From assembly GCA_022711695.1 (NCBI GenBank), contig JAKLEJ010000279.1, forward strand, positions 1 to 5,178: a stretch of DNA of 5,178 nt. The letters are read 5' to 3'. Shown in pieces: positions 1 through 5,178 of the stretch. The translations under genes were made by a program, and so were the position numbers. How positions within the stretch are numbered: position 1 is the stretch's first letter; each line of letters starts with the position of its first letter. The notes beneath the pieces were generated by a model that searched no databases, was not told the DNA's origin, and worked only from the letters and a program-made list of their open reading frames with translations. The stretch comes from Verrucomicrobiota bacterium (GTDB taxonomy: Bacteria > Verrucomicrobiota > Verrucomicrobiia > Limisphaerales > JACRJZ01).

Positions 1-472
1 TCATGCGAAAGACATTCAGGGCCTGCCGCGCGCAGTCCACCGCCCCCATGTACACCACGCATTTCAAGCCGAACATGGCCGCCACAGTGGCCGTGGCCAC
101 GCCGTGCTGACCGGCCCCGGTTTCGGCGATGACCCGCGTCTTGCCCATGCGGCGCGCCAGTAGCACCTGCCCCAGGCAGTTGTTGATCTTGTGAGCCCCG
201 GTGTGCAGCAGATCTTCGCGCTTGAGATAGACGCGCGCCCCGCCCAGCTCCCGGCTCAGGCGCTCCGCCAGGTAGAGCGGCGTGGGGCGTCCGCAAAACT
301 CGCGCAGGTAATAGCTCAATTGCCGCTGAAACTCGGCGTCCTGCTGTGCCCGGTAATACTCCGCCTCCAGTTGCTGAAGCGGATGCATCAGGGTTTCCGG
401 CACAAACCGTCCCCCGTACGGGCCGAAATGGCCCCGGGCATCGGGCAGTTGTTGGCTGGCAATCTGGCTCAT
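1..472 (-). CDS. trpB: Tryptophan synthase beta chain, N-terminal 157 residues (3' end outside window)
   Basis: TrpB is the PLP-dependent beta subunit that condenses indole with L-serine to give L-tryptophan, working in the cytosol as an alpha2-beta2 complex with TrpA. The visible protein starts MSQIASQQLPDARGHFGPYG and continues GGRFVPETL, the usual TrpB opening. Residues 82-99 include YLKREDLLHTGAHKINN, with the PLP-binding lysine at K95, and ETGAGQHG starts at E117. The K95 to E117 distance of 22 equals K87 to E109 of the Salmonella enzyme. The frame is open to the left edge, so roughly 60% of the gene is missing. An ATG two codons upstream (478) is possible. I prefer 472 because GGA lies 6 bases before it, although the ribosome binding site is weak either way. 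The gene follows the membrane protein gene by about 50 bases on the same strand and is probably co-transcribed with it. The family call is near certain. Confidence 0.97.
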   Translation of the reverse strand, partial: MSQIASQQLPDARGHFGPYGGRFVPETLMHPLQQLEAEYYRAQQDAEFQRQLSYYLREFCGRPTPLYLAERLSRELGGARVYLKREDLLHTGAHKINNCLGQVLLARRMGKTRVIAETGAGQHGVATATVAAMFGLKCVVYMGAVDCARQALNVFRM

Positions 473-524
473 AGGCATTCCGTCGCCGCAATTTCGCCCA
501 AAGCGCCGGACGCGCCAAGCCCAA

Positions 525-1391
525 TCAATCCGGCGGAGCGAACGGATTGGCGCGTTTGATCGGAGCGGGTTTGCCGGCGGGGCCGGGCGCGGCAAAGGGA
601 TTGGCGGCGGAATCCGCCGGGGCCAGCTTCGGGAGAAACCACGAGCTGCTCACCAGGTACACCCAACCGGTTGCCAGGTGCAGGACAAAGACCAAGCCCA
701 GGCGGATGAGGTCAAAGCCCAGCGCTCCGTAACCGACCAGGCCCAGAGCCAGCAGCAGCGCCCCGGGCATCAGGGCCGCGCCGGACAGCCTCCACCCGGC
801 GGCCAGGCTCAACCGGCGCTCCACCAACAGCGCCAGCGCCAGCGCGGCTGGACAGTAAAAAGCAGCCACCACCCACCACAACAGCAGCACCCCGGCCATC
901 GCTCCGAGAAAGACCAGCGCCCGAAGCGGCGCTTCGCGGGCGCCCCACCACGGGATCGCGTCCGTCGGATCGAGGCTGATGATCCAGCCCCCGGGCAAAG
1001 GCCGCTGCACACTGCCCAGGATCGACGTCAGCCTCGCATTCGTGGCCTGAAGGGCGATCTCGATATCGGCCACCCGGCCAACCATCCCGCTGTTCCGGGC
1101 GTCCACCACCAGCGCCAGAAACCGGTTCTCCGCCAGCCTCACGGGCGTGTTGGTGGTCCAGGATAGAACCCCGTGGCGGATTCCGGCGCCGCGGGGAAGC
1201 CGCGCCACCGCCTCTCGGGCCACCGGCATCCAGGCGGCGCTCACAAACCACGTCGCCGCCGCGGCGCAAAGCGCCGCCGCAACCAATTGCGCCAGCAGCA
1301 ACCGGCCGGCCGGCGCGCCGGCAAACGCCGCCACGCCCGCGGGCGTGAGCGGCTGCCACGCGGTCCGGGAAGACTCGACGGATGCGCTCAT
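525..1391 (-). CDS. Uncharacterised polytopic membrane protein with NPFA-repeat tail
   Basis: I do not recognise this 288-residue protein. A cytoplasmic N-terminus of about 30 residues is followed by a membrane segment at 31-53. A polar stretch of about 100 residues (54-155) is probably outside the cytoplasm and contains a predicted beta-rich part (FLALVVDARN onward). Hydrophobic segments follow at about 156-178 (perhaps continuing to 190), 207-225 and 229-250. The 38-residue tail is rich in Pro and Ala and carries NPFA at 264-267 and again at 282-285. The arrangement of one membrane helix, an external domain and then a helical bundle loosely recalls DUF1189-type proteins, but I cannot confirm homology. 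I chose the start at 1391 because GAGGAG lies just upstream, though with only a 3-base spacer. An in-frame ATG at 1463 would add 24 Arg/Gly-rich residues typical of translated GC-rich leader. The stop lies about 50 bases before trpB, suggesting an operon. Confidence 0.8.
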   Translation of the reverse strand: MSASVESSRTAWQPLTPAGVAAFAGAPAGRLLLAQLVAAALCAAAATWFVSAAWMPVAREAVARLPRGAGIRHGVLSWTTNTPVRLAENRFLALVVDARNSGMVGRVADIEIALQATNARLTSILGSVQRPLPGGWIISLDPTDAIPWWGAREAPLRALVFLGAMAGVLLLWWVVAAFYCPAALALALLVERRLSLAAGWRLSGAALMPGALLLALGLVGYGALGFDLIRLGLVFVLHLATGWVYLVSSSWFLPKLAPADSAANPFAAPGPAGKPAPIKRANPFAPPD

Positions 1392-1394
1392 CTG

Positions 1395-1400
1395 CTCCTC
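1395..1400 (-). promoter_or_regulatory. Ribosome binding site of the 288-residue membrane protein
   Basis: GAGGAG on the minus strand lies 3 bases before the ATG at 1391. The match to the anti-Shine-Dalgarno sequence is good but the spacing is shorter than the usual 5-9 bases. It is the main reason for choosing 1391 over the upstream ATG at 1463. Confidence 0.5.
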
Positions 1401-1476
1401 ATCCAAACACCATTCACGGCGAAAACGGAAGCCCAAACCGCGGCCCCGCCCGCGCCCACGCATCCGCCCATCCGGA

Positions 1477-1560
1477 TATTTGCATGTATGATAACTAAAG
1501 CTTTCAACATATAAGTTGCATTGTTAGCAGCGCTTTTGATATACGTAGCACGCATTTTAT
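1477..1560 (-). promoter_or_regulatory. AT-rich island, probable promoter region for the membrane protein-trpB unit
   Basis: This stretch has roughly 36% GC by eye, against about 65-70% on both sides, and sits 90-170 bases upstream of the membrane protein start. On the minus strand TATCAT (1488-1493) matches the -10 consensus at five of six positions. TTGAAA lies only 8 bases upstream of it, and no -35 match sits at 16-18 bases. Transcription from here would give a leader of about 90 bases. On the plus strand TTGCAT (1516-1521) and TATACG (1540-1545, with an extended TG) are 18 bases apart, but no plus-strand gene follows. The region call is reasonable; the exact promoter boxes are uncertain. 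Confidence 0.4.
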
Positions 1561-1639
1561 GGCGACCTGCGCGAACATCAAGAGCCCGTCGGGGGCATGG
1601 GGGCGGACCGCGAAAGCGGCCGGCCGCATGCAGTCCCTC

Positions 1640-1707
1640 GGACGGCGCGTGTTCGGCCGCGGCCCGTCCAGCGCCCGGGCGAGTGTCCCCGGGACACATC
1701 TGGACGG
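1640..1707. repeat. Cluster of nested GC-rich inverted repeats with two alternative folds
   Basis: CCGTCCAG (1664-1671) pairs perfectly with CTGGACGG (1700-1707). Enclosed between them are the palindrome CGCCCGGGCG (1672-1681) and the 15-base dyad GTGTCCC-C-GGGACAC (1683-1697), giving a three-way-junction fold. CCGTCC (1664-1669) can instead pair with an upstream GGACGG (1640-1645), with CGCG/CGCG pairing inside. Further perfect palindromes lie at 1616-1627 (GCGGCCGGCCGC) and 1655-1664 (GGCCGCGGCC). Because the arms are symmetric, the strand of action cannot be told. It could be an operator, a REP-like element, a structured leader or small RNA, or a by-product of high GC. Confidence 0.4.
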
Positions 1708-2097
1708 ACTCCTGGCAGGCAGGTGAAGAGAGTCAGCGACCCTGAAGTTTTCAGCCCTGCGTGCCAGATCGGCGGCGGGGCTGTTTGCATGGTCATGAAA
1801 GCGTGAAACCAGAATCCGCATCGAAAGACCAACCGACATGAACACGAGCCAGACCACGCCGTGAGAGCACGAGAGGACATCGGGCTGAGTGAGGCCGGCC
1901 AGAGCCGACACTTTCCGCCGCGGGGATGCGCCCAGCGACGGCCAGCCGGCAGATGGCGCTGCGGCAACCGGATTTTACAGTCGAAGGGCTTTGCGGGAGG
2001 TGTGCCCCAAAACACCGAAACAACCGCCGTGAAACCGCGGGTTGGGATCGAGAAGATCGCCAAGAGGTGATTGTTCTTTTGCAGATCGATACACGAC

Positions 2098-2126
2098 GGG
2101 CCGGGACGCTGACGCGTACCCGGCCC
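2098..2126 (-). terminator. Strong stem-loop, probable transcript end of the sigma/anti-sigma/595-residue operon
   Basis: GGGCCGGG (2098-2105) pairs with CCCGGCCC (2119-2126). Inside, ACGC pairs with GCGT around a TGAC loop, with one bulged A at 2118, so the stem is 12 bp. It begins 59 bases after the stop of the 595-residue gene. The minus-strand side lacks a T-run, whereas the plus-strand side is followed by TCTGAATTTT. It may therefore be a stem-loop with no T-run, an mRNA-stabilising hairpin, or a terminator for plus-strand transcription. Confidence 0.55.
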
Positions 2127-2184
2127 TCTGAATTTTCGCGAGCGGCAGCGGTTCGCCGCCCGAGCCTGTGACGCGCCGCAGCCG

Positions 2185-3972
2185 TCAGCGGCTCAGGCCG
2201 GCCTCCCCGGCCGCGGGCAGGCGCCACACCCAGTCCCCTTCCCTCAGGTCCAATTCGAGCCCCCAACCTCCTTCGGTCGAGCGGGGCCGCGGGCAGGGCT
2301 GGCCGTGATCGTCCACGCCGTTGGAACCGATCGAGTGGAGGCCGCAGCCTTGTCCCGGAGTTTGTTGAAAGCGGAACGAAACCCCAGACATGGGGTCCGA
2401 AGGAACCTGCGCCACGAATGCCGGCGCCAAGGCTTCGAGCGATGCCGGGTAATCGCCCCGTTCGATTCGGTGGCGCTCCAGGGCGCAGGCCAACTCCGCC
2501 AGTCGGGCCGCCGTCTGGGCGAAGGGCAGATGCTCCTGCAGATCGCTGAACAGCGCCACCACGCGCGGCACGACAAAGACCGGGAAGAAGGGGTCGGACG
2601 TTCCCCGCAGCAGCCGGCCGGCCATCTGCCGCTCGCGCGCCGAGGTGAAAGGGCGCGCCAGGGCCTCCGGCAACGCGTCTTGCTGAGCCAGGCCGAACCG
2701 GCAAACCGCAGCCTGATCCTGGAGAGACCAACCGACGGGATACACGCGGCGCACCCAGCGCAGCGCCTGGCGACCATCGGGGGCGAGCCGGTCGGCCGCA
2801 TCCTGGCTCAAGGGGGCCGTGGGAATGATGCTCTCGATGAAACTCTTGTTCGCCAGGGTCACAAAGCGGGCTTGAGCGGCGTAATCGGCCAGAGGCGCGA
2901 AGCCCTGGAACTGCCGCTGCAGCCGCGCGAGCTGGGCAGCGGTCCAGCGCCGCTGGACCATCCCCTCCCAGACCGGCTGCAGGCTGTCGGCGAAAGTGTA
3001 GGCCCGAGCGCTTTGATAGTAGAGTGTCGGATTCATCCGCAGGTAGTCCATCAACCGTAACGCCAACCAGGAATCCTCCAGGGCGGCCTCGTTGCGATTC
3101 AGCTCGAGCTCGGCTGTGGCCCGCGCCCTCAGCAGCCGCGCGAAGCTGAGCATGACCCGTTCCGCGTGGGGTTCGGAGAAATAGGGAAAGGCGTGGTCAA
3201 ATGGAAGCCGGCACGAGGGCCGGCTGCTTCCGGCGCGAAGCTCTTCGAACATGCTCTCGATCGGCTCAAGCGCCCGCAACACCGCGGCGGCGGCGGCTTG
3301 CCGATTCGTTTCAAGTGCCCGCGCGCGCGGGGCGGCATTGGCAGCCAGAGCCCCGGCCCACGCCGGCAGATCCGTGGACTCGCCTTCCAGCCATTGCGCC
3401 AGCCGGATGCCGGCCCACCTCCGGTTCAGACGATCCGCCACGTGCAACATATTGGTGAGGGAGCCCAGCCCAGGCCGGACCAGGTTGCCTGAGCTGTCCC
3501 GTTTCAGCTCGGCCGTGCCCGCAAGGGGCTCGAGCAGACGGATTCGGGCAAAGTCCTGCTCCGGCCGGGGCGTTGCTGCCGCCACCTGCCCCGGATCGAG
3601 CGATTGGTGGCGGCGAGCCGCCTCGGCGGCTGCGGCCGCCCAGGCATGCCGCCCGCGCCAGAACTCGACCGCGTAATAGAGGGCCACCAGGGACGCGCCC
3701 AGAACAGCCGTCAGCAGCAACCCCGCGAGGGCCTCCCGTGAGACCGCCCAGGCGAACCCACGGCGCCGGAAGCCCCGGACGCATTTCACCAGGAAAGCCA
3801 GGCCGGCCAGCGCCAGCAGCCCGAGGAAGAACGCGGGCAACCCATGCAAAGGCCACCGGAAATCCCTCCAGGCCCAATGCGACCCGGCGGGCCAGGCCAC
3901 CAGGGCCGCAGCGACGGCCACACCCCACAGCCATAGGGCAAGCCGCTTTGTCTTGTTGTCGTCCAAGTTCAT
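2185..3972 (-). CDS. Uncharacterised membrane protein with C-terminal GspG-like segment, third gene of the ECF sigma operon
   Basis: This is a 595-residue protein of unknown function. Membrane segments lie at about 11-29, 45-63 and 82-103. The basic loop between the second and third (KCVRGFRRRGF, 63-73) is cytoplasmic by the positive-inside rule, so the remaining 490 residues should be outside the cytoplasm. Residues 226-245, 270-312 and 330-382 look alpha-helical and TPR-like, including PVWEGMVQRRWTAAQLARLQ, a style I recall from uncharacterised Verrucomicrobial and Planctomycete proteins. Residues 486-557 resemble the C-terminal half of GspG pseudopilins: ALERHRIERGDYPASLEAL (497-515), VPSDP (523-527) and SIGSNGVDDHG (547-557). 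The prepilin methylation motif at the N-terminus is absent. Cysteines at 543 and 560 could form a disulfide. The ATG at 3972 lies 36 bases after the anti-sigma stop, with only a weak GGGGA 9 bases ahead. It is probably co-transcribed with the sigma genes and may be their sensor, target or effector. Confidence 0.85.
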   Translation of the reverse strand: MNLDDNKTKRLALWLWGVAVAAALVAWPAGSHWAWRDFRWPLHGLPAFFLGLLALAGLAFLVKCVRGFRRRGFAWAVSREALAGLLLTAVLGASLVALYYAVEFWRGRHAWAAAAAEAARRHQSLDPGQVAAATPRPEQDFARIRLLEPLAGTAELKRDSSGNLVRPGLGSLTNMLHVADRLNRRWAGIRLAQWLEGESTDLPAWAGALAANAAPRARALETNRQAAAAAVLRALEPIESMFEELRAGSSRPSCRLPFDHAFPYFSEPHAERVMLSFARLLRARATAELELNRNEAALEDSWLALRLMDYLRMNPTLYYQSARAYTFADSLQPVWEGMVQRRWTAAQLARLQRQFQGFAPLADYAAQARFVTLANKSFIESIIPTAPLSQDAADRLAPDGRQALRWVRRVYPVGWSLQDQAAVCRFGLAQQDALPEALARPFTSARERQMAGRLLRGTSDPFFPVFVVPRVVALFSDLQEHLPFAQTAARLAELACALERHRIERGDYPASLEALAPAFVAQVPSDPMSGVSFRFQQTPGQGCGLHSIGSNGVDDHGQPCPRPRSTEGGWGLELDLREGDWVWRLPAAGEAGLSR

Positions 3973-4008
3973 GTTGTGAATCCCCGGGGGGGCGCTTCTG
4001 ATGCGGCG

Positions 4009-4581
4009 CTAGCCGGCCTGGGCGGCCTCAGGACCTCGACTTCGTGGCGCGCCCGCTGGCCAGGTGGGCGCGGGGTGGCCCGGCTTTTCCGCCGCCGACG
4101 ATTGCTCCCCCCGGAGCGGACGGGTGCGCTCCAGGGCCAGGACCACTTCCTGCCAGGAGATGGGCGGAGGCGGAGCGCCAGGGGGAAGCTCGCTTGGCGC
4201 GGTGGCGCGGAGCAGAAGGCTCAGCATCCAGCAAGCCGCCGCCGCGCCCCAGGCCAGCCTTCGGCCTGCCAACCAGGAGGGGCGTTCAAACGTTTCCCCA
4301 ATGCGGAGCGCGCTCGGCGCCGGCTCCCCCGGTTCCAGCACGGCCTTCATCCAGCGCGCGCGCAACTCCGGCGGCGGCGCCGCAGCCGGCAAGGCCAGGC
4401 CCAGTTCCGTGAGCTGCGCCGAGAGCCGCCGGGTCGTCTCCAAATGAATCCGACACCCGGGACACTTGCGAAGATGAGCCTCCAGGGCAGGGCGGTCCGC
4501 CTCGGGCAAGAGTCCGGCCGCCATCAGGCTCAGGGCCTTCTGCCGCCGGGCGCACATGTTCCACAGCCAACGCACACTCAT
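4009..4581 (-). CDS. Zinc-finger (ZAS-type) transmembrane anti-sigma factor
   Basis: This 190-residue protein is predicted to bind the ECF sigma factor encoded just upstream and hold it inactive at the membrane. HLRKCPGC at 36-43 is the HxxxCxxC zinc motif of ZAS anti-sigma factors. Cys10 lies 26 residues before His36, the spacing I recall for the zinc ligands of RsrA (C11, H37, C41, C44). An amphipathic helix at 44-62 would contact the sigma factor. One membrane segment (109-124) places the Pro-rich C-terminal 65 residues outside the cytoplasm. That external part is short, with no recognised sensor domain. The ATG overlaps the sigma stop as ATGA, and GGGAGG sits 6 bases upstream, so translation is probably coupled and stoichiometric. 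A longer in-frame reading upstream of 4581 is only the shadow of the sigma gene. The role is inferred from motif and neighbours; the signal is unknown. Confidence 0.9.
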   Translation of the reverse strand: MSVRWLWNMCARRQKALSLMAAGLLPEADRPALEAHLRKCPGCRIHLETTRRLSAQLTELGLALPAAAPPPELRARWMKAVLEPGEPAPSALRIGETFERPSWLAGRRLAWGAAAACWMLSLLLRATAPSELPPGAPPPPISWQEVVLALERTRPLRGEQSSAAEKPGHPAPTWPAGAPRSRGPEAAQAG

Positions 4582-5178
4582 GAATCGCCTCCCATCGCAA
4601 AAAGGTTCACCAGGCCAGGCTCGCGGCGCAACGCGGCCAGCGCATGATGGAGCCTGGATTTGACGGTGCCAAGCGGCAGGTCCAGTGCTGCGCCAATCTC
4701 GGCCAGGGAAGCCTCCTCGTAATAGCGCAGGAGAATCACTGCCTGGTGTATTGCCGGCAGGCGGCTGATCGCCTCCAGCATCTGCTCCGCCTTTTCCCGC
4801 CGAACCAGGCTGTCCGAGGCCGACGGCTGCGGGTCCGCGACCTGCTCCAGCAGGCGTACCGGGTCCGTGGCCTCCCGGGAAGGGAGGCTGGCCAGGGAAA
4901 CTGGCCGCGAGCGCTCCCGCCGCCGCCACTGGAGGTGGCGCCGGATCAGGATGGCGTAGAGCCAGGTGGAGAACCGGCAGGACCCGTCGAAGCGCGACAG
5001 GCTCCGCAACGCCGCCACCAGGGTTTCGGAGGCGAGGTCCTCGGCAGTCTGAGGGTTCGCGCACAGAGCGAGCGCCTGCTGGTAGAGCCGTGCTTCGTGA
5101 AACGCCGCCACGCGGCAATAGGCCGCGGCGTCGCCTTGCCGGGCGCGCGCAAGCCAGTCCGCCAGCTCGACTGTGGTT
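4578..5178 (-). CDS. ECF-family (sigma-70) RNA polymerase sigma factor, start outside window
   Basis: The protein directs RNA polymerase to alternative promoters. 199 residues are visible and the frame stays open to the right edge, reading ELADWLARARQGDAAAY, the usual opening helix of ECF factors, so probably only a few residues are missing. Region 2 contains AEDLASETL (visible 45-53; region 2.2, core-polymerase contact) and RFSTWLYAILIRRHLQWRRR (68-87; regions 2.3-2.4, -10 recognition). A linker of about 45 residues leads to region 4 (about 134-185), with LPAIHQAVILLRYYEEASLAEI and the helix-turn-helix LAEIGAALDLPLGTVKSRLHH that reads the -35 element. No extra C-terminal domain follows. A GTG at 5111 is not the start, because region 1.2/2.1 homology continues upstream of it. 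The stop overlaps the anti-sigma start by 4 bases. The family is certain; the ECF subgroup and target promoters are not known. Confidence 0.95.
   Translation of the reverse strand, partial: TTVELADWLARARQGDAAAYCRVAAFHEARLYQQALALCANPQTAEDLASETLVAALRSLSRFDGSCRFSTWLYAILIRRHLQWRRRERSRPVSLASLPSREATDPVRLLEQVADPQPSASDSLVRREKAEQMLEAISRLPAIHQAVILLRYYEEASLAEIGAALDLPLGTVKSRLHHALAALRREPGLVNLFAMGGDS
4588..4593 (-). promoter_or_regulatory. Ribosome binding site of the anti-sigma gene, inside the sigma gene
   Basis: GGGAGG on the minus strand lies 6 bases before the ATG at 4581 and within the last codons of the sigma gene (those for Met-Gly-Gly). It is the best-placed ribosome binding site in the window and fixes the anti-sigma start. 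Confidence 0.8.

Larger units (their letters stand above)
1392..2184. other. Long intergenic stretch without a supported gene
   Basis: Between the two gene groups there are 793 bases in which I support no gene. Frames open for 70-160 codons exist on both strands, but they overlap one another, have no convincing ribosome binding site and show no recognisable motif. The most protein-like short frame is on the plus strand from a GTG at 1861 to a TGA ending at 2070; its third-position GC is about 71%. The stretch holds the terminator-like stem-loop at 2098-2126, the inverted-repeat cluster at 1640-1707 and the AT-rich island at 1477-1560. It could also include a decayed gene or an interspersed intergenic repeat, which one sequence cannot show. 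Confidence 0.6.

Noticed and set aside
678..1166. Long open frame on the plus strand rich in Gln, Pro and Arg
   Set aside because: It lies antisense to the membrane protein gene, has the composition expected from the opposite strand of a GC-rich gene, and shows no motif or ribosome binding site.
1392..1463. 24-residue N-terminal extension of the membrane protein from an ATG at 1463
   Set aside because: It would encode an Arg/Gly repeat typical of translated GC-rich leader, and a ribosome binding site precedes the internal ATG at 1391.
2180..2193. The stop codon of the 595-residue gene sits in the loop of a small hairpin (AGCCG/CGGCT)
   Set aside because: A 5-bp stem is common by chance at this GC content and has no clear role next to the much stronger stem-loop at 2098-2126.
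1793..2731. 312-codon open frame on the minus strand
   Set aside because: It is an out-of-frame shadow of the 595-residue gene running on into intergenic sequence; its Arg/Gly/Pro-rich composition has no recognisable domain.
1826..2736. The 12-base sequence AGACCAACCGAC occurs at 1826-1837 and 2725-2736
   Set aside because: About one such 12-base coincidence is expected in a window of this size, and the flanks do not match.
3982..3992. CCCC followed by a run of seven G just upstream of the 595-residue gene
   Set aside because: It could mask the weak ribosome binding site or be prone to slippage, but it lies outside coding sequence and nothing else supports a regulatory role.
5109..5111. GTG as a start for the sigma factor
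   Set aside because: Typical ECF N-terminal sequence (LARARQGDAAAY) continues in frame upstream to the window edge.

Overview
The window is a GC-rich bacterial segment in which every gene I can support lies on the minus strand. It holds two gene groups separated by about 790 bases without a convincing gene. The style fits a high-GC member of the Verrucomicrobiota or a related PVC lineage: an ECF sigma factor, a zinc-finger anti-sigma factor, and a large uncharacterised membrane protein with a C-terminal GspG-like segment. That assignment is inference from gene content and protein style, not from a marker gene.

Group 1, read from the right edge leftward, is a probable three-gene operon. It begins with an ECF-type RNA polymerase sigma factor whose start lies outside the window (stop at 4578). 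Next is a 190-residue zinc-finger anti-sigma factor with one membrane segment (4581 to 4009), which overlaps the sigma gene by 4 bases (ATGA) and has a strong ribosome binding site inside it. After 36 bases comes a 595-residue protein (3972 to 2185) with three N-terminal membrane segments and a large domain predicted to be outside the cytoplasm. That domain ends in a segment resembling the C-terminal half of type II secretion major pseudopilins. A strong stem-loop at 2098-2126 probably ends this transcript. The sigma/anti-sigma pair looks like a membrane-tethered regulatory switch, and the third protein is a good candidate for a sensor, target or effector of it.

The stretch from 1392 to 2184 carries the stem-loop, a cluster of GC-rich inverted repeats (1640-1707) that can fold in two mutually exclusive ways, and a sharply AT-rich island (1477-1560) that probably holds the promoter of group 2. 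I see no tRNA, rRNA, CRISPR array or insertion sequence.

Group 2 is an uncharacterised 288-residue membrane protein (1391 to 525) with a proline-rich tail containing NPFA twice. About 50 bases later comes the 5' part of trpB, the tryptophan synthase beta chain (472 to the left edge), with its catalytic lysine and glutamate visible. The two are probably co-transcribed, but nothing in the membrane protein points to tryptophan metabolism.
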